Origin: Ficedula albicollis
Taxonomy: Eukaryota > Chordata > Aves > Passeriformes > Muscicapidae
Direction of reading: 5' to 3'
DNA length: 64,000 nt
Assembly: GCF_000247815.1 (NCBI RefSeq)
Contig: NC_021681.1
Location: 13,702,013 to 13,766,012 of the forward strand
Shown here: piece by piece, positions 16,133 through 28,890 of the stretch
Layout: each line of letters begins with the position of its first letter
Numbering within the stretch: position 1 is the first letter of the stretch
Position numbers and translations under genes: made by a program
Notes under the pieces: model-generated
The model's input: only the letters and a program-made list of their open reading frames with translations
What the model was told of the DNA's origin: nothing
Database searches by the model: none

Positions 16133-18939
16133 GGGGGAGCTATTGGGGGAGGGAAGGGGTTGACCTGGTACATAAGGAAACTAATCTTTCCAAAAACACA
16201 GATTTTATTTTGTGATCCCTACAGGACAGGGGATCTCTTTATAGGACAAACCTGATGCAATTTTAAGATAAATCTTATACCATTCAACCACTAAGACGAT
16301 GATTTTTACTTTGTGTGTCCAAGTCAAGCCAGAGATATTTTTCCTTTTTACACTGTCTATAAAATCTGTAAAGAATTTCTGCTGTGACCATCTAGGTGAA
16401 GTTCTCACTACTACAAAGCATCAGTGGGAAAAATATGCATCTTTCACACTCCTGAAACTGGCTGAACCCAGACAGAAGGCTAAAAGTTCTAACATCAAAA
16501 AACAAAAAAGAACCAATTTCAGCTGATGAAACATTCCCGTGTCAGAAAAGGGAGGGAGGGATTACCTTCATAGCTGAATGCACACAAGGTATCTCACAAA
16601 GAAATTATTCAATTTCCCAAGTATTCTTTTGGGAAGACTGTAAGGTTCGGGCAAATTAACAAAGAGCAAGTATCCAGAAAGTTAAGGAAAACTAAGGAAA
16701 TGCATTTTTAGGCAACTTGGCACATGTCCAGTATCTAGGCCAGAAACATCTTCAATGACTACGACAAGACATGCAGTCAGTCCAAACGTACATTTCTTGC
16801 ACAAACAGCTCTAGGAACCCCAATAGCACATGGAAACTTGGCTTGTCCCTCATGCTCTGTCCATGAAGGGCAAAGATTAACAATCCTGCTCATCACTGAA
16901 ATTGCTCTCAACCACATTGGTACAAGATTAAGCTTCTGCAGATTAATCCTGACTACAATTCGCGAACTTTAATTCTCAATGTTTTGCTCTCTTGCCTTAT
17001 TCGGGACACTTTTAGAACTAAGGATCACTATCATATCATTTTTCTCCTCTCCCACTTGCCACCACCCTTCCAACAAGACCCCAAAACCCATTAGTCCTGT
17101 CATAGCAAGCACGTAACTTCCTTCAAGTTGCTGAAGACTATGAGATGTAGAAGAAACCTATCAAGCGAGGTGAGGAAAAGGCATTTCTTTGCTGACGATT
17201 TGTGGATCAGGCTGCTTATCATGAAGAAGCACCCTAAACACTTCAGAGCAGAAATAAAGTCATTTCATAACAAGTAACTTCGTAACGCATGCACTGCCCA
17301 AATCGGAGCAAGATGCACAACCAAGGTACATTAGAGCCCTTTACCAAGCACTGCACCACCACAATGGATTAAAAGTCCTTCTGGTAACTGTACATGGCTC
17401 TCTCAACACCCATCTTCAGCTTACAGTGTCGACACAGGGGAAAAAATCCCATACCAGTAGACCAAAAGATTTTGTGGCAAACACCAATACACATTTTCAT
17501 AAATACAGTGTACTGAGAGATAAGCACTCGAAGATAAGAGTACTATGCATAAAAATGTACTTTCTAGCCCAAAAGCAGTTTCTGCAGCCTTTTCACTGGA
17601 AATAAGATATATATAGAAGAAATAAACGTTCAAAAAATATTGACCAAGGTAAAATATTGATGAAGTTCAGCATTTTCATAGAAAAAATAATACAGCTTTT
17701 TGAAAAAGAATAATAAAACTCTTTGAATGGGTTTTTCAAATGAGAAATGGGTAAAAAATCCAGAAGACTACTGTAATTAAACAATTTAATATAATAACTT
17801 AGAATTTTCCTTCCTTTTAATTGTATTGTGAAAAGGAACAGAAGGATATTAAAGAACACACCAAAACTTGAATCATAATCATGAAATGCATGAAAAGCCA
17901 TCCTTTCATACACTGAAGAGTAAGACATTTTCACATAGTGCTATTAGTCATTAAAATAATTATTATTCTACTGGATTTGTGAGAAACATTGTGATTTCTT
18001 CAATGTCATTCATTCTTATTAAAAACAAATCTTTGTCCTATCAGCTCCAAGTGATCTCAGTAACAATCAGTAATGACTATTCTATGCAGCTTGGCCAGAA
18101 AGAAAAAAATGCATTTCCAGTCACCACTATTCATGGCATTAATATGAAAGAAACAAAGGATGATTCTCATGTGAGAAAGACAAAGGTAAGAGATGATTTT
18201 TTTCTTTCCTTCAATTACTTATGAATTCTTTCAGGTTATGTTTGGCAGTCACTTTTTGTACCTTCACAGTCTTATTCTTTTTCCAGTGTGGCAGATTCTA
18301 TCTACAAAGCCACCAGAAAACTAAATAAAGGAAAATTAATGCATGGAAACTATGCATAGAAATAAAACATGCAAATGAAAACAATGCTTTGGAAAATACT
18401 GATTTTGCAGATAAATAATTTCTTCATCTATCCACAAATCTAAAAGTGCATGTGGTTATTTAAATGCTAATTTGCTCTTGGATTCTGTGAGAAAAGCCAC
18501 ACAACACTGAGCTGTCACAGGTGTAACCAGAGAAGCAGGCTCAGCTCAGCCTCACAAGGGCATGTCAAATGCCCAACCTCAGCATGTTTGAGGAGACATA
18601 TCAAAGACTCAGTAAAGATCAAGCACTATCATATCTGCAAGTATTTTCACAGCTACTTTAGTAAAGAAAGCACTAAAAGTGTAAGATGTCATCATTTATA
18701 TAGCTACCTTTGAATCTGGCTGCAAGATGCAATTACTACAAGTTTATAAAAAAAATTCTTTCATATTGTAGGGGAAAATATGGTTAGTTTAACTTTATCC
18801 CTTTTCAAAATACTCATGTTGACAGATACTGAGCAAAGCAAACATAAGCCTGCAGCAGGCCTTAACAGCAAAGGAGGAAAACAGGAGCTGCATTAACAGA
18901 AACACACCCAGCAGTAACTTAAAAATATTATTCCCCTTT

Positions 18940-19380
18940 GCTTGGCACTTCCAGTAGGGCATCTGGAACACTGCATTCCATTTTGGGGCTCCAATACAAG
19001 CAGGAACAAGTTCTGCAGAGGGACATTAAGATGGTGAGAGAGTTTTTGGAAGCCTTGACCCTTAGAGAGAAGATGAGACTTCTTTAAACTTGGAAAAAGA
19101 GCTCAGAACCTAAAAGCAGCCTTCCAGTACCTACAGCTGGGTTAGCCAGAAGAAAAAGCCAAGCCCATGTTCCATGATGGAAAAACCCTAGAAACTACAA
19201 ATAAATTGAAAGAGAAATTTCAATCAAAAATAGAGTGAAGTTTTTTCACCATGAGGATAGTCAAGCATTGGAGCAGAAAAGTTTTGCATTTCCAGTTCTT
19301 GAGATTTTTAAGACTTAGCTGGTCAAAATCCTTCACATTGTAATTGACCTCATAGGTGATACTGAGCTCTTTTGTGATGC
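18940..19380 (+). mobile_element. CR1 LINE 3' portion, degraded
   Basis: Plus-strand order matches CR1: GGAACACTGCATTCCATTTTGGGGCTCC, GACATTAAGATGGTG, AGCCTTCCAGTACCTACAG, then TCACCATGAGGATAGTCAAGCATTGGAGCAG, and TTTCCAGTTCTTGAGATTTTTAAGAC. The final canonical repeat tail is not recognisable. Confidence 0.75.
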
Positions 19381-22300
19381 AAGATGTTTAACAAGTTTCC
19401 TTTCCACTCAGCCTTGGCATCAAATTTTAGCTGAAATTGCAGACATATCAGCTGTTTCATTACTTCCTCTTTTGCCTTCTTTGTTTGAAGAAAGAATTTG
19501 GCAAAAAGCCCTAGAAGAGAGTGAGCTAGCCAGTCTCTACCTGCCAAACACTAAACACATGGGCATGTGCAAATAGATGGGAAACCACAGATCAGACCAA
19601 AGTCCTTCACACACTATTACCCACTAAATACAAGTGTCCTCATCCAACTGTAAGACACTCCAGACTGAGTTTTGTGTCCTAAAGCAAAAAAATTCCTTTG
19701 AGACATTGTTCGGTGGGGTTTTTTTCAACATCTAAAATCAAATTATTGTGGCTACTTTTAAATTCAAGCTAAACAGCAAACATCATAACTTCTCTGGTTT
19801 AAAGCAATTAAAATACTAAAACAAATCATACAGATTTAAAGACAAAAAAGAATGTCACAAGACTATTTCCTTAGCAATACACTGCTCAATTAGGTCAGAG
19901 ATTTCTTCTAGTGATTCGAGTTTCACCGTGTGTTTGTGAGACACCAGGTGTCCCACCTACAGATGGCACCACAGCTCACAGCAAGCAGCTCCCGAGGCCG
20001 CTCCCTCCCTGCTCTCACACAGCGCCGGGATCTTGTTTCACATTTGTTGGCTTTGCCAGGCACACTTGAGCTCAGTATTTAATGTACACAAGGAAAGGGA
20101 TGAACCATTCGTCTTTTTCAGATTGTGTACATTCGGTTTTTTAAACTAGTTCCTAGTACTGAAAGGATTAACATTTCTTTCCTGCTTTATCACTATCTTG
20201 AATCACTTTTTTCAGTGGTTTTTTTTTTTTTTTTTCTCTCATAATTTTGTACTGGAGATTGAAACAAATAAAACTGCTAATGTTCCAGGAAATACAGAGC
20301 ATGGAAAAGAAAACAGATTGCTGTGATCAGGAAAACTTTTAACTTCTAATACGCAACCTATGGGGATTTCGAACGCCAGCCTTTGGATTCAGGAGCAGGA
20401 AGGAAAACACAGAAGTAGGCTACGTGCCATGAGAAGTCCTCAGGCAACCTAAGCTTGTATACCACTATTCTATGTATATACACAAGCACACATTGCTAAA
20501 AAGTCATTCCCAAAGTCAGCTGTGTAGAAAGTTCTTGTAATTCAATCCTTAATCTCTTTAGGGGAGCATTATATTCCCACTCTCAAGCAACTCTCACATA
20601 TACCATGGAAGTGTCAGCTGGAAGAATATTCATTTGGCCCACAGCAACTACAGCAAAAAATTATCAGCGAGGTAAAAGAAACAGGGTTGAAATACATTCA
20701 AAGGCTAACAATGCCCAAGCAAGAAAAAAACCCATTCCATTCATATCACCTGCAGACTCACCAGCCTAGCAAGACATAGAATAGCATTAAAATAATCTCA
20801 AAGTGCATACAGTGTGCCAATCTGCTTGTGTCTGGTTAGTGAACTAACACTGAACTGGACAGCAGCCTTGACAGTCTGAAAAGTGAGAAATTATTTTTAA
20901 AAGCTAGCTATGAACAAAATCAGATATATTAAATCCAAGTGCCCCCCAGTCTCTAATAAGTTTCAGCAAGCAAAACAAATCACTCAATTAAATACATGCT
21001 GTACTGGAATTATTATGCCCTTGGGTTTATTAAACCTAAAAATAAAACAAATTTTTAAAATACCCTAAGTAGCTAAAAAAAGCATTACTGAAATCAAAGT
21101 ACATTAAGCATTAAAACAAATTTTCACATACTACACATAGCAAGTATGTGGACTATAAACCATGAATACATGAGAATTTCTCCTTGTAATTTTTATTAAA
21201 TTTTAAAATATTAAAATATTGAGGGAAAAGTATTGCTAGCAGGTATATAAAGAAAAAAAAAACAGTCACTGAAGAAGAAGGAATTAATCTATAAAAACGT
21301 ATAAGATTATATGTTTATGTAACAATTTTCATATATTGACTAAGACATTCAGATATACTAGAAAACGAAAATGAAGCCAACGCCAAACTACCATTTTTCA
21401 AATATGCTTACCTTCCAACTTAACATGGACACAGTATTCTAACTAATGAAATACAAGGTAACATTTACTGTAAGTGACAGAGACTGGGAGAAAAGCTTGC
21501 TTTCAGTTTCACGTGAACTGGGATCAACAACAATACACGCAGCTATGTTTTTAAATACTGGAAGTAAAGCTAAAACCTCACTTTCATATACTGAAGGTCA
21601 AGCAACTGTGATTTTCACATGATACTGAGACAAAAAATATGAAGGCAGACAGGTAACTTTGTCATAAATGTTCAAATGCAGGCCACTCAGAACAATAACA
21701 AAGTAATCCACACCATATCAGGCTCTGTAAGGTAATACCAGCATGGCCACCAGACTGCACTGGAGAAGCAAACAGTGAGCTGAGAACAGACACTCACATC
21801 TCTGGTGAGCTTTCCCAAACCAGGCAATTCTTCCTTTCAAGGCATTAGTGACCTTGCCATGATAATGTGCCTGTTGCCACTGTTGTAGTGTCAAGGACAA
21901 GGCCTTGTATTCCTGGCAGCTCAATTGCTCATAAGGGGAAAAAAAAAAAAAACCACAAAAAACAACTAAAGATACAACTTCGTAATTAAGTTACATCTTC
22001 ATCTACAACATGGAAAGATACAAGAACAACACTACACTTGTATAGGGCTGAAACAGTTTCTGCAGAGGGCTGGGAGTGAATAATCACAAAACCTGGGTTT
22101 AGCATCACACACTATTCCCCACTTCAGACATCCAATTCTCCTACAAACCTAAAAAATACAGTATGCCTAGGCTGCACAGTTTTTTCATGTAAGGATATTT
22201 TAATGGCTGTTCTTTGCAATACATAGCTCATGCCCCTGGTTTGGCTGACCTTTTATCTATTGGCCATTTTTTACTATCCAAAAGAATACAAGTTTTGGAT

Positions 22301-23313
22301 TTAATCTACAGTTTCCTTTAAAGCATTCCTGATGTATTTCATACTAGCTTCAGTATGACAGATTTGAAAAAAGCTAGAATGAGCACGAGCATTTTTTTTA
22401 ACTGTACAAACTCATTAGCACATCACACACTTATGATCTGCAGCTAAGTGAACCTTCTTGCACAGTCCCAGCAGCCCCTGATAAAGGTTCACTCATTAAG
22501 GCATCCCAGCCACTTTATCTTAGTGAGTAGTACAAGTTCTCCAGCTACCCTACAGGCTACAGCACCAGCCCTTTGGCTGATCTCTCCCAGTGCTCCTCCT
22601 GAGCTCTACAATCATTTCATTAAAATGGATCAGCAAAGCACACTGCCTTCGGTTACTGAGAAATTCACACACGTTTTCCAGTGCTGTCAGTTTCCAGGGC
22701 ACACTTAGAATTAGGTTCACCTCTTTGGGGACAAAAAGTAGCTCTGATGTGAAAATATTCAAGGAACATTTTAAGTTTATATTGAGCAGGGAGATTTTGT
22801 TTTAGTGACAAAGATGCATTAATGTCCATTTTCCTGATGAGCTCTCTTACCACTCACTAGTAACAACTGGCTGCATATAGTTTTCAAAAACAAGTCCTTC
22901 CAGAGCATAGATATAGAAATAACAGAATTTCTAATGATCACACTGAAAAGGTTACGAATCAGAAAGACACAGCCTCAGATTTCCCAAATAATTAATCAAG
23001 TAATGACACAAAAGTTACTAGTATGGATGAGTATAAGCATACTAAACCTGTCAGCGAGGTTCCAAAATCAAAGCATAAATCCAATTTAATGGTCACTTAA
23101 TGGTGCATTTGACAAACAAGTTTATAAATTTTTGACTAAGCAAAACGCATACATGTTATTAAACATTTCAATAATTAAATCCCCTATGACTATTGATCTT
23201 AATAATGCACATTTTCTTTGAATATTAATATTTTATAAAATGAAGGAAACTTAGAGAACAACATTGAACTAATGGTCTCAACAAGAAAAAAAAAGCAGAT
23301 TTCTATATCATAC

Positions 23314-23480
23314 CTCTACACTGGGGCTAAGGCTGCTCGGCAATGTTTCTGATGTCACTGTTGTGCTTGGAAGGCTGGAGAAGTCCCAGGTATTCACAGG
23401 CTGTATTGGTTCAGATGGCTGAGAGTGATCAATACATTTTGGATTGTCCAATAAGGTCACTTCATAAAATTCTTGAATAT
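23314..23480 (-). CDS. DLG1: DLG1 coding exon: end of L27 and start of linker
   Basis: This 167 nt minus-strand exon, with the G from the upstream exon, gives exactly 56 codons: [18 protein letters not shown], then a Ser/Thr/Pro-rich stretch with [11 protein letters not shown], ending LSPSVE. This matches the DLG1 segment directly after the L27 core; the first part completes the last L27 helix and the rest is linker before PDZ1. The acceptor is a T-rich tract ending in ATATTTAG above 23480, with a plausible CTAAC branch site about 25 nt upstream. The donor is GAG|GTATGA at 23313-23312. The exon ends in phase 0, so the next exon (expected to begin KYRYQDED in DLG1) should also start in phase 0; I did not find it in 1-23313. 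The reading frame is intact, so this is not a processed copy. Confidence 0.95.
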
Positions 23481-23655
23481 CTAAATATGTAAAAAAATTG
23501 TAGTTAGGCTTGATAATTACTCTAACATTCTGATTTTAACTACATAGTCCTCCTGCAAAACAAATTAGACATGGCTTCATCTGTGGGTAAATTCGTAGGG
23601 ATCACCACGATCACATGAACCTCCCCCACAACTCGCTCTCTGGGCCCCCACTCAC

Positions 23656-23715
23656 TCTGGGCTTCTGCCACCGAGCCCAGGAGCACAAACTGCGGCAGCA
23701 ACAGCAGAAGCACAT
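23656..23715 (-). other. Candidate alternative DLG1 exon (Cys-rich or signal-like), unproven
   Basis: A GC-rich island of about 110 bp lies in AT-rich intron 5' of the 23314-23480 exon. On the minus strand an ATG at 23715 opens 20 codons starting MCFCCCCR and ending in AGA directly before GTGAGT at 23655-23650, a strong donor core, although the bases before it are not ideal. The exon would end in phase 0, which fits the expected phase of the downstream KYRYQDED exon but not the 23480 exon. Upstream, TTCTACTATTCCACTGCAG near 23725 resembles an acceptor, so an internal exon is also possible. A second frame through the same bases is Leu-rich (HVLLLLLPQFVLLGSVAEA) and open past the donor. DLG4 and DLG2 have isoforms beginning with short Cys-containing, palmitoylated N-termini, which motivates the idea. 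It may equally be an unrelated insertion. Confidence 0.25.
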
Positions 23716-24243
23716 GAAATAACTGCAGTGGAATAGTAGAAGGGATGGGTGCCTATGTTTCAAGTTCTGGTACACATAATTTCAACTAATGTAGCCTTTG
23801 GTTAGCTAAAATCTAGTGTTCAAGGGCAATATTAGAAGGTCAATTTCGTACATGTTTCAATTAAATGTCCACAGAAATAGAAGTATACTGATGAAATCAG
23901 CAGGGCAGAGAGAGAAGCTGCAAGAAGTTAGGAAAAGGAAAATTTATTCGGATAAGCATCATTTGCTTTTTTAGTCCAAGTACCCGAAGTAGGATGAAAC
24001 TTAAACAGTATGAATTACCAGTCATAGCTATGAACTAATTAACAGTTTCTTCTATAACCTGAAGACACAGCTGGAAACTTCTGGGAAACAAAAATTTGGC
24101 TGTATTACATCATTTATTGACATCCTACTCACTCCATGAAGCATCAATAAAAATAACAATATAAATAAGCACCAAAGGTGTTCCTAAGAAGTATAGGTGT
24201 ATCAAACTTGCTACCACAACTGCAATCACATCAAAAAACACAC

Positions 24244-24247
<4 letters not shown>

Positions 24248-24295
<48 letters not shown>
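24248..24295. repeat. Poly-A run, 48 bp
   Basis: A pure A tract follows CACACACATA in the DLG1 intron. No transposon body or target-site duplication is recognisable on the left side, so it is called a simple repeat and not a retroposon tail. Confidence 0.9.
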
Positions 24296-24298
<3 letters not shown>

Positions 24299-27200
24299 GA
24301 AAAGGTATAGGCTAAGGGAAGGGCAAACAAATGAAGTTGTCCTGTAAAGCTTTTAGTGTCTTATTCAAAATAAAACTCTGCTAAACAGATTTTTAATCGC
24401 ACCAACTTTATAGAAGATAAACATACAAGCACAGTAAGCCAAAGGAAATAGGACCCAGCCACGAGTAAGGAGTCTAAGCTGCAGTTTTGTAGCTTTCCAG
24501 CAACAGCCCAGAGTCGGTAACAGAGGCACAACAACCAATTCTTTTATAGAGCCACCCCACAAAAAATAGACCACAGAACTAAGAGCTGCAACTACTGTTG
24601 CTGGCCTACCAGTCTTAGGTGTTCTTATAGACATTGCATTTCTGCTCTCTACCAGTTCAGAAAACTGAAATTCCCAAACTCCATTTGTATCTTTCCTCTG
24701 AGCAAGAGTCAAATTCCTACCAACAGCTTACATTAATTTTTAAAGTTATGCGTGCTCTTAGCACTGCTGATTGGAAGAAATAGCAGTGAGGGTTGCAGAA
24801 GACATTAAGTGACCTAGATATACAGGAGCAAAGCAGGCAAAGAGATACAAATTGCCTTTAAATCTATCTTTCACATTAGCTCCCTCAGTTGCAAATTTGT
24901 CTTGTAGCTGCATTAACATCAATCCATCAATCAAGCACACTCTGTAAAGACTTTTTTTCCCCCCAATGAGAGTACTTTGTGTATTAAAATAGGCAGTGGT
25001 TTAAGTTGATTCTATAGCTGCAATCCACAGCAACCAAGCCAGGAAGATCACTACATTATTTATGGGAAGGGGTTATTTGTGCAACTGTTTTGCAACAGAA
25101 ATCTAGGACGCTGATTTTCAATTCTGCTACTATTCTTTTAAGTCCCTGCCAGCTGAGGTAGCCTTTATTACTCCTGCAGAACTCTTGTTTCAAAAAGCAC
25201 AGCATTTCCCATACCTCACCTCCACTTCTCCATGGAAGACACCACAATAGACTCACTATTGAAAGATGGCAAGACATATATGCACCACTTAATGCGGGGA
25301 TTAGTTTCTGTTTATCCTGGACTTGCTCCAAATCCACAAAGTTTCTAGCAACTTGGTGTCTATATGATAATATCTACCTTCTAAAAAAAAAAATAGTTTC
25401 CATTTTTACCATCCAGAATGCAAGCTTTAAGTATGTACAAGTATAGGCAAGCCACCTATGAACCCTGAACACATTAGGTCCACAAGAATAAAAGTTGACA
25501 AATACACTTTTATAAAGCCAGAAACCTAGATGATATTATATTAAACCTAAAAATTCCTTCTTCTTGTCTACAGCTATATATCAGCTCACAAAAGTATTTC
25601 AACACATCAACACACTTGAACATGTACTGAACACATGTCAATGATGTAAGGATGCATTAGCATATGAAAAGTTCTAACATTTTCCTAATTACTACAAATA
25701 GCAGGTAGCAAAATACTAAGTTGTATTTATGATCAGATTCCCTCTTCAAGCTAGAATATGCTATTTTTATATTACAGCATTTTTCTCCCACATTAATTCC
25801 AACAGAGATTATTTATCTAAGTTACAGAAAACTGATTCAAACCAGGTATCATACGGCATTAAAAGAAAACACAGATGGGGAACATTTAGAAACTAGAGCA
25901 GAACATTAAAATAAGAGCTGAAACTTGAAAAATAGGAGCACAGAGTTTTAGGAATCCAAAGTGACAAAACGTGATGAATGGCAGGCAACAGAGAAAACCA
26001 TCCTGGAATTTGGTCTGCCTACAAGTAAAACCACATTAAGTAGCCAAATCAGAAATACATTTGACAGCACAAAGAATAAAAGCCTATAAAAAGCAAGTGA
26101 CAGACCACCAGGTCTGCAATGGAGGACTCTGATGAAAAATAAAATTATATTTCTTACCCTCTTAGTAGTATGAAAAGCTAAGGAATGGTGACAAACTGGG
26201 GTTTTTTACTCTAAAAGAAATTTGCTGGTGTATTGTTCATCCCCTTCTCATATTCTCCACTCTCTTAGTTTTGTTCCTTGAATAGGCTTGTTCACCAGTA
26301 ACATGATACAACAGAAGCTAAAACTGCTCACTTTTAAAGCAAACGAGTTATCTGCCAAATACAAACTGGAACCCAAATCCACTTTACAAGGGGGATCCAG
26401 CTCCACTAAAAACCACAGAACAGTAATTAAAAGAACAGCAGAACTGCAGAAACCAATTCTTTTCTTTTCTAAAGTATATTTGAGAGCACTTCAAGAGGCT
26501 ACATCAATTCTGTCTAAAGAATCTGCCTCCAAGGACAAGGATTGCAACCAGCAACATGACACACTCTAAGATCAATTTCCTCCCTGCTCCTTAGAAATCA
26601 AACAAAGCCTTTGCTTTTCGTTTGTACAGGCATGTGCAATGTCTGCTATTTCTGCCATATATTTAGTGGGGAGTACTTGTAATCAGGATAACTTAAGATC
26701 AGTGCATGTGCTAAAAAATCTCATTGATTTCAGTTATGCATAAACCTTTTGATAACTGTAACCTTGCCAGCGAAAGATGGAATACCTATAACAGCTTTTT
26801 CTTACGGGAATGGTTTAACCCCATATACAAGGTGTTGGCATTGCTGATAACAGGCCATGAGCCTTGTGCAAAGTGAATAACCAGGCCTTTGCACTCGTCC
26901 TGGCCTGCCCAGAGCTTTGTTTTAGCTTGTCCAACTCTACCACCAACTATCTAAAGACCAGGTGACTCATCTAACTTGCATGGCTTTTACTTAGCTTCAG
27001 ACAGCTGTGTGAGCTAGCACCTATTTCTAAAAATATTTTTATATATAACATACATAAATATTTGCTACATATATTCTATAAATAGTATACATAATTATAT
27101 GTGAAATCATTCAGTGTTACACCACGCAATTGTCCAAAGCTAACTAAAAGCTGTACATACAAACAAGTGCATGCATACACACAGATTGAATGTACAAATT

Positions 27201-27804
27201 CACATTTGTGTGTGTAACAGCTAATACATACCAATAAAAACAGGTTATTCTGTAGAGAATAGATTACCTATGACCCCAGAACAAAAAGCTGCATAAAAGA
27301 ACAAAGGCATAGCATGACAAGAGAGGCCTTGAAAAAAAGACACAGGATGGTATCAGAGGCCTTAAAGTCTACAAACAACTCCACAGCTGCTAATTACTGC
27401 TTAAAGGAAGCCAACCTTGAGAACTGGGAAAAAAAAAAATTTCAGGGGTAACAGAAAAAAGAACATCCAGTATATACAAAACACACGGTATATAACAAAT
27501 TCAAATGCAACTGCAAAGTAGAGAAGAAAGAGTGTAGCACAGAATGTATCAGCAAACAATAACCTCAGCAAAAAATAAGTGAGGAGAAAGAAACAGTCAA
27601 CACTGCACACCTCCATGGGAAAGATTCCCTTTACTCAGTCTCCCATTCCCTGTTTTTCTGACCATCTTTTCATATGTTCTGGCTTTCAAACAAGCATCAA
27701 GCAACTCCACGTAATTTTTTATATGGTGTTGGTTTGAGACTTCTGATACTGAACCTTTGTACTGTGGTATAGAGGAAACCAATTAAATTTCACTGGCATT
27801 TGCT

Positions 27805-28118
27805 ATTTACCTGAAACAAGGTTGTAGTCGAGGTGAGTGTCAGTCTTAAAGTAACAAGCAATAGGACAAGAGGAGATGTCCTCAAATGGTGCCAGGGGAG
27901 GTTTAGATTGAAAATGATGAAAAATTTCTTCTCTGAAAGGGTTGTCAAGCATTGGAAAAGGCTGTCCAGGAGAATGGTTGTGTCCCAAGAGGTGTTTAAA
28001 AGACTTGTAGGTGTGGTGCTTAGGGATATGGCTAATGGTGCACTTGGCAGTGCTGTGTGAAAGGTTGGACTCAATGATCGTAAAGGTCCTTTGCACCTTA
28101 AATGATTCTGTGCTTTAT
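27805..28118 (+). mobile_element. CR1 LINE 3' end, relatively well preserved
   Basis: This copy follows the CR1 3' UTR closely: GGTTGTAGTCGAGGTGAGTGTCAGTCTT, ACAAGCAATAGGACAAGAGGAGATG, GGTGCCAGGGGAGGTTTAGATTG, AAAATTTCTTCTCTGAAAGGGTTGTCAAGCATTGGAA, and the terminal AAGGTTGGACTCAATGATCGTAAAGG plus AAATGATTCTGTG. The 75-97-codon frames in it are chance frames of the UTR. Confidence 0.9.
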
Positions 28119-28599
28119 TCTTTTTTAAATTGAAAGTATTCCTCTAATGATCACAGTAACCTACTGGTTTTGGGATTTGCTTTTTTACACTTTAAGCATC
28201 TTGACCATTTGTGAGGTATACATGGTTTTTCTTAAATAAATGCCAGGAAATTCCACACAAGCTTAGCATTTCATGAACTTAAACAGTAACACATTTACTA
28301 TAATGGACTACTTTGGACACTGTCCATGTGAACCAGTGAACTGTTGTCCTTACATCATGCACTACACAAAGATATAACCTGCTACCACAATATATATGAA
28401 TTTAACAGTCCTATTTGTCTATGCTGTATTAATTGTATCCCCATCTGAAGGTTTTCAGCTTTAATGTAGTTAACAGCTTCGCATATGAGCAAGAATTAAT
28501 TTAGGAAGCTCATGGTTTTTTTCTGTTTGTTCATTATTTTTATAAAATCTAAATTCATGTTTTGCATTCTAAAATGCAAAGAGGGAGGGGTTTACCTGC

Positions 28600-28890
28600 T
28601 GGTCCTTAAAATGCTGGCTGTCTAATGCAGCCCAGAAGACTATTCACCACCTTTGCCCCAAGGCACACTGATAGTCCATGGTCAACTTTTTGTCACCAGG
28701 ACCCCCACATCCCTTCTTGCAGCACTGCTTTCCATCTGGGTGACACACAGTATATGTTGGTACATAGGATTGTTCCTCCCCACGTGCTGGACTCTACATT
28801 TCTACTTGTTGAACTCCATGAGGTTCCTGTCAGTCCACTTCCTCAGCTTGTCAAGGTCCTTCTGCATGGCAGCATGGCCAATATTTATAT
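28600..28890 (-). mobile_element. CR1 LINE ORF2 remnant (reverse transcriptase C-terminal region), broken
   Basis: On the minus strand the translation can be followed as DLDKLRKWTDRNLMEFNK, then a stop codon, then CRVQHVGRNNP and, after frame changes, a GVLV-type segment and LLGCIRQ. This is the conserved region C-terminal to the CR1 reverse transcriptase core. An in-frame stop and frameshifts make it a dead fragment. It lies about 480 bp from the opposite-strand CR1 copy at 27805-28118, so the two are separate insertions. Confidence 0.8.

Noticed and set aside
27803..28096. 75-97-codon frames on both strands
   Set aside because: They lie wholly within the non-coding 3' end of a CR1 element.
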